12,283 bases of DNA from an uncultured Eubacteriales bacterium. GTDB taxonomy: Bacteria; Bacillota; Clostridia; Oscillospirales; CAG-272. Location of the stretch: NCBI GenBank assembly GCA_900550625.1, contig URSW01000030.1:1-12283 (forward strand). The letters are read 5' to 3'. The notes beneath the pieces were generated by a model that saw nothing but the letters and a program-made list of their open reading frames with translations, searched no databases and was not told the origin of the DNA. Position numbers and translations under genes: made by a program. Shown here piece by piece: positions 6,314-12,283 of the stretch. How positions within the stretch are numbered: position 1 is the stretch's first letter; every line of letters begins with the position of its first letter.

Positions 6314-7599
6314 ACGGCGGGAACAATCTTCAGAGGCGGCTCCGTACGAAATTCATTGCACTTTCCGTCGCGTCGTTTACCGTCGTTATGGTGATTATTA
6401 TAATTGCGATAAACGTGATAACCGCAGTGAAGATAGATTCGCATAATAACAACATCCTTACGGCACTGAGCGAAAACGGCGGAGATTTTCCGCAAAAGGA
6501 AGAGTATGAAAAATACGACTTCGACGGATTCGCCTTCGGAAGCGAGATGCCGTACTCGACGAGATATTTTGCCGTGATAACAGATATGTTCGGCAAAGTG
6601 GTTGACGTTCGGATGAGGCATATCGCCTCGGTAACGCGCGATGAAGCGGCGAAAATGGCACTCGGCGTCCTTCCCGGGCACAGATCGGCTTACAGAGATG
6701 TAAATGAAACAGCCGAGACGCTGACGGCGGAGGTCGGTTCAAATCAGAGAAAGACAAATGATTTCTGTTATATCGTATCCTTCTACGGTGACGGATATAT
6801 TGCCGTTTTTCTTGACGTTGCACGCGATAATTATATCAAGAGCACGCTCATGGTCGCTTCAGTCACCGCGGGAGTCATCAGCGTTCTGCTTGTGTCGGCG
6901 GCGGTGTCACTGCTGTCCGGAAGGGCGATACGTCCGTTTGTGAAAACAGTCGAGGCGCAGAAGAGATTTGTTGCCGATGTCAGTCATGAGCTCAAAACGC
7001 CGATTGCGATAATTTCCGCCGATACGGAGGTTCTCGAGCTTGACGTTCCCGAGAACGAGTGGCTCGTCTCGATAAAGCATCAGGTGAAGAGGATGAGCTC
7101 TCTTGTTTCGGATATGCTCACGCTTGTGCGCGCGGAGGACCCATCCTCTCTGAGAAACATCGAGGATATCGACCTTTCCGCGGCTGTCGATGAGATCACC
7201 TATTCGATGAGATCGCTTGCCGAGGAGAAAGGCAGGCATTTCGAGACGTATATCGAAAGCGGCATTACCGTACGCGGCGAATACGATAAGATATACGAGC
7301 TTCTGTCGATTCTCTTCGAGAATATGATAAAGCATTCCGTCGGAGATAAGCTTATCGTCTCCCTCGAAAAGAGCGGCAGGGATGCGGTCATAAAGACGAG
7401 GAACGCCTGCGGACAGATTGACTCTCCCGAGCGGCTGTTCGACAGATTCTACCGCGCGGATGCTTCGCGTGAGCGCTCATCGGGCGGCTTCGGAATCGGA
7501 CTTTCCGTCGCCAAAGCCGTTGCCGAAGCTCACGGAGGGAAAATAAACGCGCAGGTCTGCGACGGATATATCACATTCACCGTGACTCTTCCGCTTTGA
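6310..7599 (+). CDS. Membrane sensor histidine kinase without HAMP and with a degenerate G1 box
   Basis: A 429-residue sensor kinase paired with the regulator before it. Membrane segment one is about 14-40 and segment two about 179-203, framing an extracellular region of about 138 residues with no domain I recognise. The kinase core follows almost at once, with no HAMP: H-box VSHELKTP with phospho-acceptor H226, N-box FENMIKHS (N338), F-box LFDRFYR (376-382) and G2-box GGFGIGLS (392-399). The G1-box position reads IKTRNACGQI; the usual D-x-G-x-G is not there, although N365 holds a place typical of a Clostridia kinase subgroup that also lacks it. ATP binding is therefore expected but atypical. 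The start overlaps the regulator stop (ATGA) and has only a weak ribosome site, so translation is probably coupled. A terminator follows 24 bases after the stop. Confidence 0.92.
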   Translation: MNGGNNLQRRLRTKFIALSVASFTVVMVIIIIAINVITAVKIDSHNNNILTALSENGGDFPQKEEYEKYDFDGFAFGSEMPYSTRYFAVITDMFGKVVDVRMRHIASVTRDEAAKMALGVLPGHRSAYRDVNETAETLTAEVGSNQRKTNDFCYIVSFYGDGYIAVFLDVARDNYIKSTLMVASVTAGVISVLLVSAAVSLLSGRAIRPFVKTVEAQKRFVADVSHELKTPIAIISADTEVLELDVPENEWLVSIKHQVKRMSSLVSDMLTLVRAEDPSSLRNIEDIDLSAAVDEITYSMRSLAEEKGRHFETYIESGITVRGEYDKIYELLSILFENMIKHSVGDKLIVSLEKSGRDAVIKTRNACGQIDSPERLFDRFYRADASRERSSGGFGIGLSVAKAVAEAHGGKINAQVCDGYITFTVTLPL

Positions 7600-7622
7600 T
7601 CTTTCGGCGGATATGAAAAAGT

Positions 7623-7653
7623 AAAGACCGGAGAAGATTTTCTCCGGTCTTTT
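7623..7653 (+). terminator. Intrinsic terminator of the two-component operon
   Basis: A perfect 13-bp stem, AAAGACCGGAGAA (7623-7635) with TTCTCCGGTCTTT (7640-7652), closes a GATT loop. It ends in four T (7650-7653), with further T after GAAA. It lies 24 bases past the kinase stop and isolates the sigma gene from it. The T tract is short, so termination may be partial. Confidence 0.85.
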
Positions 7654-7686
7654 GAAATTTTCCGAAATTAATTACTGTAAAATCCC

Positions 7687-7709
7687 AACCTTTCCGACTG
7701 TGCGGTGTC
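7687..7709 (+). promoter_or_regulatory. Candidate ECF-type promoter before the sigma gene
   Basis: AAC (7687-7689) followed by exactly 16 bases and TGTC (7706-7709) resembles ECF promoters of the TGAAAC-N16-CGTC kind, and the -35 side continues as AACCTTT, similar to Bacillus sigma-W sites. Such a site is expected if the sigma factor encoded 36 bases further on drives itself. Each motif is short, so chance is a real alternative. A sigma-A candidate nearby, TTGAAA (7652-7657) with TAAAAT (7678-7683), has a 20-base spacer, which is too long. Confidence 0.35.
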
Positions 7710-7716
7710 TGTATGG

Positions 7717-7730
7717 TTGAAAGCTTTCAA
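7717..7730. promoter_or_regulatory. 14-base perfect palindrome in the sigma gene leader
   Basis: TTGAAAGCTTTCAA is fully self-complementary and ends just before the ribosome site GAGG (7733-7736), which is 8 bases from the start. It could be an operator at the early transcribed region or a small RNA hairpin beside the ribosome site. The sequence does not decide between these. Confidence 0.4.
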
Positions 7731-7744
7731 AAGAGGAAAAACAG

Positions 7745-9403
7745 ATGACAAAAGAATTTGCCGAAGAAACCGTAACAAAATATCTGAAGCCGATCTACGC
7801 TTTCGCGCTGAAAAGGTGCGCGTGCATTGAGGACGCTCAGGATCTTACGCAGGATATCGCTCTATGCGTGTACAGGAGCCTGTGCGGGAGGGACGATATT
7901 TCTTCTCCCGACAGGTTTATATGGACCGCAGCACATAACGCGCTGAGCAATTATTACCGCAGAAAAAGAAAAAGCGTGCTCATGTTTTCCGGCGTATCCG
8001 TCGAGGACGTGCAGGAGCTTGCCGCATCCGACGAGAATATCGAGGAGAGCGTTGTCGGCAGCATGAGCACACCTCCCGAAGAAAGGCTGCGTCTTGAGAT
8101 TGCGTATCTTTCAAAGCTTCAGAGAAAAACGGTGATTGCTTTTTATTATGAAAATAAAAAGCTGAACCGGATCGCAGAAGAGCTCGGCGTTCCGCTTGGT
8201 ACGGTCAAATGGCATCTGTTTGAGGCAAAAAAGAAGCTTAAAGGAAGGATGGAGACTATGAAAGAATACGGAATGCTTAAATTCGACCCGATAAAATTCG
8301 GACGCATCGAAACATGCGGACTGAGCGGAAGCGAGGGAAGCAACAAGAAACTGCTCCGCAGCGCTCTTGCACAGAATATCATCTATTCGGTCAGGGAAAA
8401 GGCAAAGACGGTGAACGAAATCGCGGACGATCTCGCTGTTTCTCCGGTTTATGTGGAGGATGAGACGGAATATCTTTGCCGTTTTGCCTTTCTCGATGAG
8501 GCGGCGGGAAAATATATAAGCCGAGTGATCGTCTGCGAGGAGAACGCGGAGAGGAGCGCCGAGCTTGACGCAATATATTCCGAGGCGGCATCGTTTTTTG
8601 CTCCCGCGCTTTTCGACTCGCTTTACGCGATTGCGGAGGACGAAAGTGTATACGGCGGAAAATTCGGCAATGTTACGATGACCGGCGACACGCCGCGTGA
8701 CGTGAACTTTATTATGTGGGGACTGATCCCGTACGTTATGGGGAAATGCGGAAAAATGTCTGCCGAAAGCGAAGCGGAGTTTATCGCATCGGCATCGCTT
8801 CGCCCCGACGGCGGACGCAATATCTGTACGGCGACGGTTGCATCCGATGCGGACGCCGAAGCTGAGGAGGACTTTGCAGGTCCCGTATGCTTTATGAACG
8901 GGAGCGACGGACTTTGGATATACGATTCGGCGCAGTCCGATAAAAGAATCGATTCCGGATATTTTGTCGAAGCGCAAAGAATTCTCTCGCTGTTTTCAAA
9001 GCTTAACGGATGTGCGGAGCTCTCCGAAGAGGAGCTTGCATATCTTGCACAGCGCGGATATGTCTCTTTCGTTCGGGACAGCGTCGGAACAAAGACGGTT
9101 CCGAAATGCGTATGGCTCTGCGATGAGGCTGTTCGGGATCGTCTTGCCTCGGCGGGAAAAGCACTTGAGGAGAAATTTGCACCCGAGTTTGACGCACTCA
9201 GGGAAAAATATGCCGAAAAGGTTCTCAAAGACACGCCGCTGCACCTGAAAAAGGCACAGAGCTTCATCCTCAAAAGTATCTTTGTGGCAGACGGCAGCTT
9301 CATCCGCTGCTGCATTGACAGGCTTGTCGGAGACGGAAAGCTGAAAATGCCGACGGATGAGCAGCGCCGATCGCTCGGCATCGTTATCGAGACTGTCGGA
9401 TAA
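7745..9403 (+). CDS. ECF-type sigma factor fused to a large uncharacterised C-terminal region
   Basis: A 552-residue protein, about three times the usual ECF length. Residues 8-76 form sigma region 2 (DAQDLTQDIALCVYRSL core-binding part; FIWTAAHNALSNYYRRKRK -10-recognition part). Residues about 112-168 form region 4, with the helix-turn-helix NRIAEELGVPLGTVKWHLFEAKK for the -35 element. After a linker, 203-265 looks like a winged helix (KTVNEIADDLAVSPVYVEDETEYL). The remaining 290 or so residues, with many cysteines (for example C335, C361, C382, C423, C455, C459, C522, C523), match nothing I can name. There are no membrane segments, so it is cytoplasmic. No anti-sigma gene is adjacent, so the C-terminal part may sense a ligand and control the sigma part in cis, as known for other ECF groups with C-terminal extensions. 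It stands alone between two terminators. The start at 7745 has GAGG 8 bases upstream. Sigma assignment is firm; the C-terminal role is inference. Confidence 0.85.
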   Translation: MTKEFAEETVTKYLKPIYAFALKRCACIEDAQDLTQDIALCVYRSLCGRDDISSPDRFIWTAAHNALSNYYRRKRKSVLMFSGVSVEDVQELAASDENIEESVVGSMSTPPEERLRLEIAYLSKLQRKTVIAFYYENKKLNRIAEELGVPLGTVKWHLFEAKKKLKGRMETMKEYGMLKFDPIKFGRIETCGLSGSEGSNKKLLRSALAQNIIYSVREKAKTVNEIADDLAVSPVYVEDETEYLCRFAFLDEAAGKYISRVIVCEENAERSAELDAIYSEAASFFAPALFDSLYAIAEDESVYGGKFGNVTMTGDTPRDVNFIMWGLIPYVMGKCGKMSAESEAEFIASASLRPDGGRNICTATVASDADAEAEEDFAGPVCFMNGSDGLWIYDSAQSDKRIDSGYFVEAQRILSLFSKLNGCAELSEEELAYLAQRGYVSFVRDSVGTKTVPKCVWLCDEAVRDRLASAGKALEEKFAPEFDALREKYAEKVLKDTPLHLKKAQSFILKSIFVADGSFIRCCIDRLVGDGKLKMPTDEQRRSLGIVIETVG

Positions 9404-9424
9404 ACCGCCGCAAAACGCAGATAT

Positions 9425-9450
9425 AAAAAACGCACGGCTTTTTGCGTGCG
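9425..9450 (-). terminator. Bottom-strand intrinsic terminator, distal of two
   Basis: Arms CGCACG (9431-9436) and CGTGCG (9445-9450) pair around an 8-base loop. Read on the bottom strand the stem is followed directly by six T (complement of 9430-9425). The top strand has no T tail here, so it serves the leftward operon as a back-up. Confidence 0.65.
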
Positions 9451-9503
9451 GATATATGATAAGCCGCGGCAAAAATCCCTGCGGCTGCCGATTGACTGTA
9501 CAG

Positions 9504-9532
9504 AAAAAAGTCGGACACCGTGCCCGACTTTT
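9504..9532. terminator. Bidirectional terminator between the converging sigma and methyltransferase genes
   Basis: Perfect 9-bp arms AAAAGTCGG (9506-9514) and CCGACTTTT (9524-9532) close a 9-base loop. The bottom strand reads into six T (9509-9504) and the top strand into four T. It lies 18 bases beyond the methyltransferase stop, so it is that operon's first terminator, and about 100 bases beyond the sigma stop, where it probably ends that transcript too. Confidence 0.8.
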
Positions 9533-9549
9533 CGATAGATTTTCGGAGG

Positions 9550-10311
9550 CTATAGAAGATCCCTTTTTGCGGTGAAGCAGAGGCGCTGCGTTTTTTCTGA
9601 TATGCTGCCGTCGGTGTACGAGTCGGTCACCGAGAGAACTTCAAATCCGCAGTGTGCAAGCATGGCGGTGAGCTTTTCGGGAGAATGGTATTTCTCCGAA
9701 AATTCCGTGTCGGTGCGCCGCCAGAGTCCGCCGTCCGTCTCTTCGAAAAGCGTCAGATAAAAATCCGCCGTCGCATTCTCCGGATCGTAGTCGTTCTGCC
9801 ATGTGAGAAGGCATCCTTCATCCTCGAGAACATAGTCGTTCTGACCGTAGACGGAGGAAAATTTGTATTCGGAATTCACATCGAATATAAATATTCCGCC
9901 GGGATCGAGGTAATTGTGAAGCAGCGAGAACACCTTTGCAACCGATTCGTCGTCCGTCAGGTGGTTGAGCGTGTCGGTCGTACAGACCGCGGCGGCAACT
10001 GTGCCGTAAAGCTCAAATTCGGTGATGTCCTGGCAAAGGTATAGTATCTTTCCGCTTTGCGCCGAATTTTCGTAAGCCTTGCCGAGCATCTCCTCCGACG
10101 AGTCGACACCCGTCATGTCGTATCCGCGCGCGTCAAGCTCCCGCGTCAGCATCCCCGTTCCGCATCCGAGATCGAGAACGAGCGACGAGCGCGGAATATT
10201 TGAGCGCGCGAATACTTTGTCTATATGATCTGCCATCGCGGTATAGTCGGCGTCGGAATTCAGTGCGTCGTATGCAGAAGCGAAAGCGTCGTATGCATTT
10301 GCCATGATCAT
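9550..10311 (-). CDS. Class I SAM-dependent methyltransferase
   Basis: A 253-residue cytoplasmic methyltransferase with a Rossmann-like fold. Motif I is VLDLGCGTG (45-53), which binds SAM; the strand-2 acidic residue is D70 in MTGVD; TDTLNHL marks motif IV; DPGGIFIFDVNS is the typical post-strand-5 region. The N-terminal Y-x-x-F-A-x-x-Y-D-x-L pattern is common in small-molecule methyltransferases of this type. The second half carries a beta-rich insertion (about 145-215) that may bind the acceptor, which I cannot name. Two in-frame starts exist, 10311 and 10305. I kept 10311 since it lies 6 bases from the base of a leader hairpin that would place the Shine-Dalgarno at working distance; 10305 is nearly as plausible. 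It is last in the lplA-yerC-methyltransferase unit, 94 bases after yerC, and is followed by two terminators. Confidence 0.88.
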   Translation of the reverse strand: MIMANAYDAFASAYDALNSDADYTAMADHIDKVFARSNIPRSSLVLDLGCGTGMLTRELDARGYDMTGVDSSEEMLGKAYENSAQSGKILYLCQDITEFELYGTVAAAVCTTDTLNHLTDDESVAKVFSLLHNYLDPGGIFIFDVNSEYKFSSVYGQNDYVLEDEGCLLTWQNDYDPENATADFYLTLFEETDGGLWRRTDTEFSEKYHSPEKLTAMLAHCGFEVLSVTDSYTDGSISEKTQRLCFTAKRDLL

Positions 10312-10317
10312 GCCGAT

Positions 10318-10344
10318 AGCTTTCGCTTTGCGAAAGCTTCCTTT
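10318..10344 (-). promoter_or_regulatory. Shine-Dalgarno separated from the start codon by a perfect hairpin
   Basis: On the bottom strand AAAGGA (10344-10339) is directly followed by a 21-base hairpin with 9-bp arms, AGCTTTCGC (10338-10330) and GCGAAAGCT (10326-10318), loop AAA. The linear distance from AAAGGA to the ATG at 10311 is 27 bases, too far for initiation. If the stem folds, only 6 bases remain. No other ribosome site is visible for this gene. A hairpin-bridged site of this kind has been described for phage T4 gene 25. Confidence 0.6.
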
Positions 10345-10362
10345 CTTTTTGGGATTTTCGAA

Positions 10363-10384
10363 CGCAGATTCACCGGATTCTGCG
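10363..10384. other. Imperfect inverted repeat between yerC and the methyltransferase gene
   Basis: CGCAGA (10363-10368) pairs with TCTGCG (10379-10384); one mismatch and two more pairs extend the stem inward. There is no T tail on the bottom strand, so it is not a terminator. It may be an RNA-stability or processing element in the 94-base gap, or a chance structure. Confidence 0.3.
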
Positions 10385-10405
10385 ATTCGGTTCGCACCGC
10401 GCGTC

Positions 10406-10708
10406 TTACTTCGCTTCAGCCTCGTTATTCATGCGCTCAAGCACCGCGGTATATCCTTCGTCCCCGTCCTTTATGCAGCGGCTCACGCGGCTTATCGTGG
10501 CGGTCGAAAGTCCCGTCTTTTCCGCGACCTCGGTGTATATCTTGCCGTCGGAAAGCATTTTCGCAGCCTTCATTCTCTTCGACATTTCCTCGATCTCCTT
10601 CGGGGTGCACAGATCCTCGAAGAATCCGTAGCATTCCTCCACGGTGGAGAGCGACAGAATGCACTCAAACAGAAAATCCTTCTCTTCGGTTATCCTTCTT
10701 TTTGCCAT
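10406..10708 (-). CDS. yerC: TrpR-like regulator of the YerC/YecD family
   Basis: A 100-residue protein of the YerC/YecD group, helical DNA-binding proteins related to the Trp repressor and common in Firmicutes, with no settled function. The family signature is visible: LFECILSLSTVEECYGFFEDLCTPKEIEEM, then the helix-turn-helix GKIYTEVAEKTGLSTATISRVSRCI, then an acidic GDEGYTAVLER tail. TrpR uses tryptophan as co-repressor; whether this protein binds any ligand is unknown. I chose the ATG at 10708 because AAAGGA (10723-10718) lies 9 bases upstream. A GTG at 10726 would place the start within that ribosome site. It follows lplA by 24 bases, so it is co-transcribed with it, and it precedes the methyltransferase gene. 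Confidence 0.9.
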   Translation of the reverse strand: MAKRRITEEKDFLFECILSLSTVEECYGFFEDLCTPKEIEEMSKRMKAAKMLSDGKIYTEVAEKTGLSTATISRVSRCIKDGDEGYTAVLERMNNEAEAK

Positions 10709-10732
10709 GTCAGAAAATCCTTTCACGGATTA

Positions 10733-11731
10733 TTATCCGAATATAATTTTTACGATATCGTCAGCCGACGCGCCGGAGATGTAGCTTCCGACGCCGATCT
10801 CCGACAACCGTTTTTTTATGCTTTCGCGCTCGAGCCTGCATCCTTTCAGGCGCTCTTCAAGCTCATGCGTATCCTTCTCGCCGAAGAAATCGCCGAAAAA
10901 TCCGATATCGGAGAGAATTCCGCGGTCGGCGGTGTACATCACTGTGAGCGTGCCGAAAGGAAAACGCTCGGTTCTTTCGTTCCCGAACGAGGGAGACGCG
11001 CCGTAATTCCATTCCCATGTCGCGTATTTTGAATCGCGCAGCGACGATATTCCGCTTCGCTCTTCGTCGGTCAGCTTCCTCGAGGGCGCGCCGTATTCGT
11101 TTTCCGCAAATCGGAGAATGTCGAGAAGAAACTCCTCCGGGGATACGCCCGACAGCTTTTCGGAGAGGGCGCTTATGTTTGCGACGCGGCTTTTCACGCT
11201 TTCGATTCCCTTGGTGACGAGCTTTTCGCGGTTGACGTTGAGCGCGCCGCTCATCTCGGAGAGATCGGCACAGTAAAGAAGCGTTCCGTGATGCATAAGC
11301 CGCTCGCTGCCGTCGCTCCTTCTGTAAACGCACTGTGCGTTGCCCGAAATCTTACGCCCGTCGGCGAGGATGTCGTTGCGCCCGCCGAGCGAGGCATCTA
11401 TTCCGAGCGTGCCGAGGTAGCGTATTATCGGGGAGGCAAAGCGCGAAAAATCTATTCCGCCGCCGCCGTAGGCGCAGATGAAGGTGAAGTTTACGTTGCC
11501 GAGATCGTGGAACACCGCGCCGCCGCCGGTCATCCGACGGACGACCCCAATCGAGTTTTCGCGGACGAAGGGCGTGCTCAATTCCGCCCATGTGTTCTGA
11601 TTTTTTCCGACAACGACCGTGCGGTCGTTCCTCCACAGCATGAAAATATCGTCGTCCGAGTTTTCAAGCAGGTATTCCTCGGCGGCGAGATTGAAATACT
11701 GATCGTGCGAGTCATTATAGATTATCTGCAT
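10733..11731 (-). CDS. lplA: Lipoate-protein ligase A
   Basis: A 332-residue LplA that activates lipoate with ATP to lipoyl-AMP and attaches it to a lysine of lipoyl domains (E2 subunits, glycine cleavage H protein). Motifs are the N-terminal FNLAAEEYLL (13-22), RRMTGGGAVFHDLGNVNFTF (65-84) lining the lipoyl-AMP site, GRKISGNAQ with the key K127, HHGTLLY (147-153) and KGIESVKSRVANI (174-186). The C-terminal accessory domain (about 240-332) is present, so it should catalyse both steps without a partner. No lipoylated enzyme is encoded in the window. The start has GGAGG (11740-11736) 4 bases upstream. A promoter and an 18-base palindrome lie in the 88-base gap after feoB, so it is probably controlled apart from feoB and leads the yerC-methyltransferase unit. 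A lipoate-specific LipL/LipM-type transferase is less likely given the ligase motifs and C-terminal domain. Confidence 0.94.
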   Translation of the reverse strand: MQIIYNDSHDQYFNLAAEEYLLENSDDDIFMLWRNDRTVVVGKNQNTWAELSTPFVRENSIGVVRRMTGGGAVFHDLGNVNFTFICAYGGGGIDFSRFASPIIRYLGTLGIDASLGGRNDILADGRKISGNAQCVYRRSDGSERLMHHGTLLYCADLSEMSGALNVNREKLVTKGIESVKSRVANISALSEKLSGVSPEEFLLDILRFAENEYGAPSRKLTDEERSGISSLRDSKYATWEWNYGASPSFGNERTERFPFGTLTVMYTADRGILSDIGFFGDFFGEKDTHELEERLKGCRLERESIKKRLSEIGVGSYISGASADDIVKIIFG

Positions 11732-11771
11732 ATTTCCTCCGAAAAAGCGGGGCGCTGCCGTAACACATATT

Positions 11772-11800
11772 ATTCTACCACTTTATTGCAATAAAGTAAA
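11772..11800 (-). promoter_or_regulatory. Sigma-A-like promoter of lplA
   Basis: On the bottom strand, -35 TTTACT (11800-11795), 17 bases and -10 TAGAAT (11777-11772). The expected start is near 11765, leaving a leader of about 34 bases to lplA. The -10 box matches five of six consensus positions and the -35 box is weaker. Confidence 0.6.
11780..11797. promoter_or_regulatory. 18-base perfect palindrome in the lplA promoter spacer (candidate operator)
   Basis: ACTTTATTGCAATAAAGT is fully self-complementary with no gap. It touches the -35 box and fills most of the spacer of the lplA promoter, a classic place for a repressor dimer. It is not followed by a T run on the bottom strand, so it is not a terminator of feoB. 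I do not recognise the regulator; the length suits MarR-like or similar winged-helix dimers. Confidence 0.6.
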
Positions 11801-11819
11801 GACTTTTTTCAATCTTTCT

Positions 11820-12283
11820 CTATAATGACAGCGAGCGGATAAATCCGAGTACGGCGAAAAAGAGCTTCGGAAGAAAATTTACTGAAAGACAGCAGATCAC
11901 ACCGCATACGGTGGGGATTGCAAATGCGAGAAGCATCATCATGCGGCTTCCGCTTTCTTTTTTTACGGTGAGCAGTGTCGTGGAGCAGGGCCAGTGCATG
12001 ACCGTGAAGATGAGAACGCAGACCGCGCACGAAACACTCCAGCCGGAAGATGCGAGAACCGCCGATACCGAAAGCTCCTGCGAAAGCACCGTCGAGGAGG
12101 AATACATCATCGCGCAAAGCGGCAGCACGATCTCGTTTGCGGGCAGCGCGAGAATGAACGCGCAAAGGATAACGCCGTCCATGCCGAGCGCGCGCCCGAG
12201 GGGATCGAGAAAGGCGGAAAAATGTGCGATGAGCGGCATCGAGCCGACCTGTATGTTTGCAAGCAGCCATATAACAAGTCCCG
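11820..12283 (-). CDS. feoB: Ferrous iron transport protein B, C-terminal end (cut by the window edge)
   Basis: The last 153 residues of FeoB, a large inner-membrane GTPase-linked Fe2+ transporter. The visible part is the second Gate/nucleoside-recognition region: LVIWLLANIQVGS, then FLDPLGRALGMDGVILCAFILALPANEIVLPL, then the hallmark HWPCSTTLLTVKKESGS, and two final hydrophobic segments. The PANEI and HWPCSTT motifs are strongly typical, and the cysteine in the latter lies in the transport path in FeoB. The G-protein domain and first Gate region lie beyond 12283 on the bottom strand. No terminator is seen in the 88 bases after the stop, so some read-through into lplA is possible. Confidence 0.92.
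   Translation of the reverse strand, partial: GLVIWLLANIQVGSMPLIAHFSAFLDPLGRALGMDGVILCAFILALPANEIVLPLCAMMYSSSTVLSQELSVSAVLASSGWSVSCAVCVLIFTVMHWPCSTTLLTVKKESGSRMMMLLAFAIPTVCGVICCLSVNFLPKLFFAVLGFIRSLSL

Noticed and set aside
7652..7683. Sigma-A promoter TTGAAA/TAAAAT for the sigma gene
   Set aside because: The 20-base spacer is too long and the -35 box overlaps the terminator T tract.
8111..8977. Long open frame on the bottom strand inside the sigma gene
   Set aside because: Its translation is rich in Arg, Cys and His with no domain; it mirrors the codon pattern of the real gene on the other strand.
9462..9486. Stem AGCCGC/GCGGCT as a third terminator
   Set aside because: A 13-base loop and no T tail on either strand.
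10709..10726. GTG at 10726 as the start of the YerC-like protein
   Set aside because: It would sit on the AAAGGA ribosome site itself; ATG at 10708 has ideal spacing.
10304..11032. Top-strand open frame opposite yerC and lplA
   Set aside because: It spans two real bottom-strand genes and a gap, with no recognisable motif.
1..12283. CRISPR array, insertion sequence or phage island
   Set aside because: No regularly spaced repeats, transposase, integrase or terminal inverted repeats were seen on either strand.

Overview
The window looks like chromosomal DNA of a Firmicutes/Clostridia bacterium, probably an uncultured gut-type lineage. The evidence is purine-rich Shine-Dalgarno sites (AAAGGAG, GGAGG), sigma-A style promoters, a TrpR-like YerC/YecD regulator, a Clostridia-type OmpR/histidine-kinase pair and dense, moderately GC-rich coding with 4-base ATGA overlaps. 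No mobile element, phage gene or CRISPR array is visible. Lineage is inferred from gene families only.

Left edge (1-251): a divergent control region. The bottom strand carries the first 17 bases of a tRNA (probably Ile type) behind a strong promoter, TTGACA-17-TAAAAT, with an A/T-rich UP-like tract. The top strand carries a perfect-consensus promoter, TTGACA-17-TATAAT, for a two-gene unit: a Cof-type HAD phosphatase and a GH36-type alpha-galactosidase-like hydrolase.

Next on the top strand is a translation/RNA-maturation cluster, rbfA-nrnA-truB (3224-5533), tightly overlapped. It lacks the usual infB upstream and ribF downstream. A two-component system follows 96 bases later: an OmpR-type regulator, then a histidine kinase with no HAMP domain and no recognisable G1 box. 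It ends in a good intrinsic terminator. After that stands a single gene for an unusual 552-residue protein: an ECF-type sigma factor (about 170 residues) fused to a roughly 380-residue C-terminal region that begins with a likely winged helix and is otherwise unfamiliar. It has an ECF-like candidate promoter and a 14-base palindrome just upstream, and no anti-sigma gene beside it.

The right part is on the bottom strand and converges on the sigma gene through a pair of hairpin terminators (9425-9532). Reading leftward it holds the 3' end of feoB (ferrous iron transporter), then lplA (lipoate-protein ligase) behind its own promoter with an 18-base perfect palindrome in the spacer, then a yerC-like TrpR-family regulator, then a SAM-dependent methyltransferase. 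The methyltransferase's Shine-Dalgarno is separated from its start codon by a perfect 9-bp hairpin. lplA, yerC and the methyltransferase gene probably form one transcript.

The strongest candidates for something undescribed are the C-terminally extended sigma factor with its possible self-regulated promoter, the hairpin-bridged ribosome binding site, and the palindrome in the lplA promoter.
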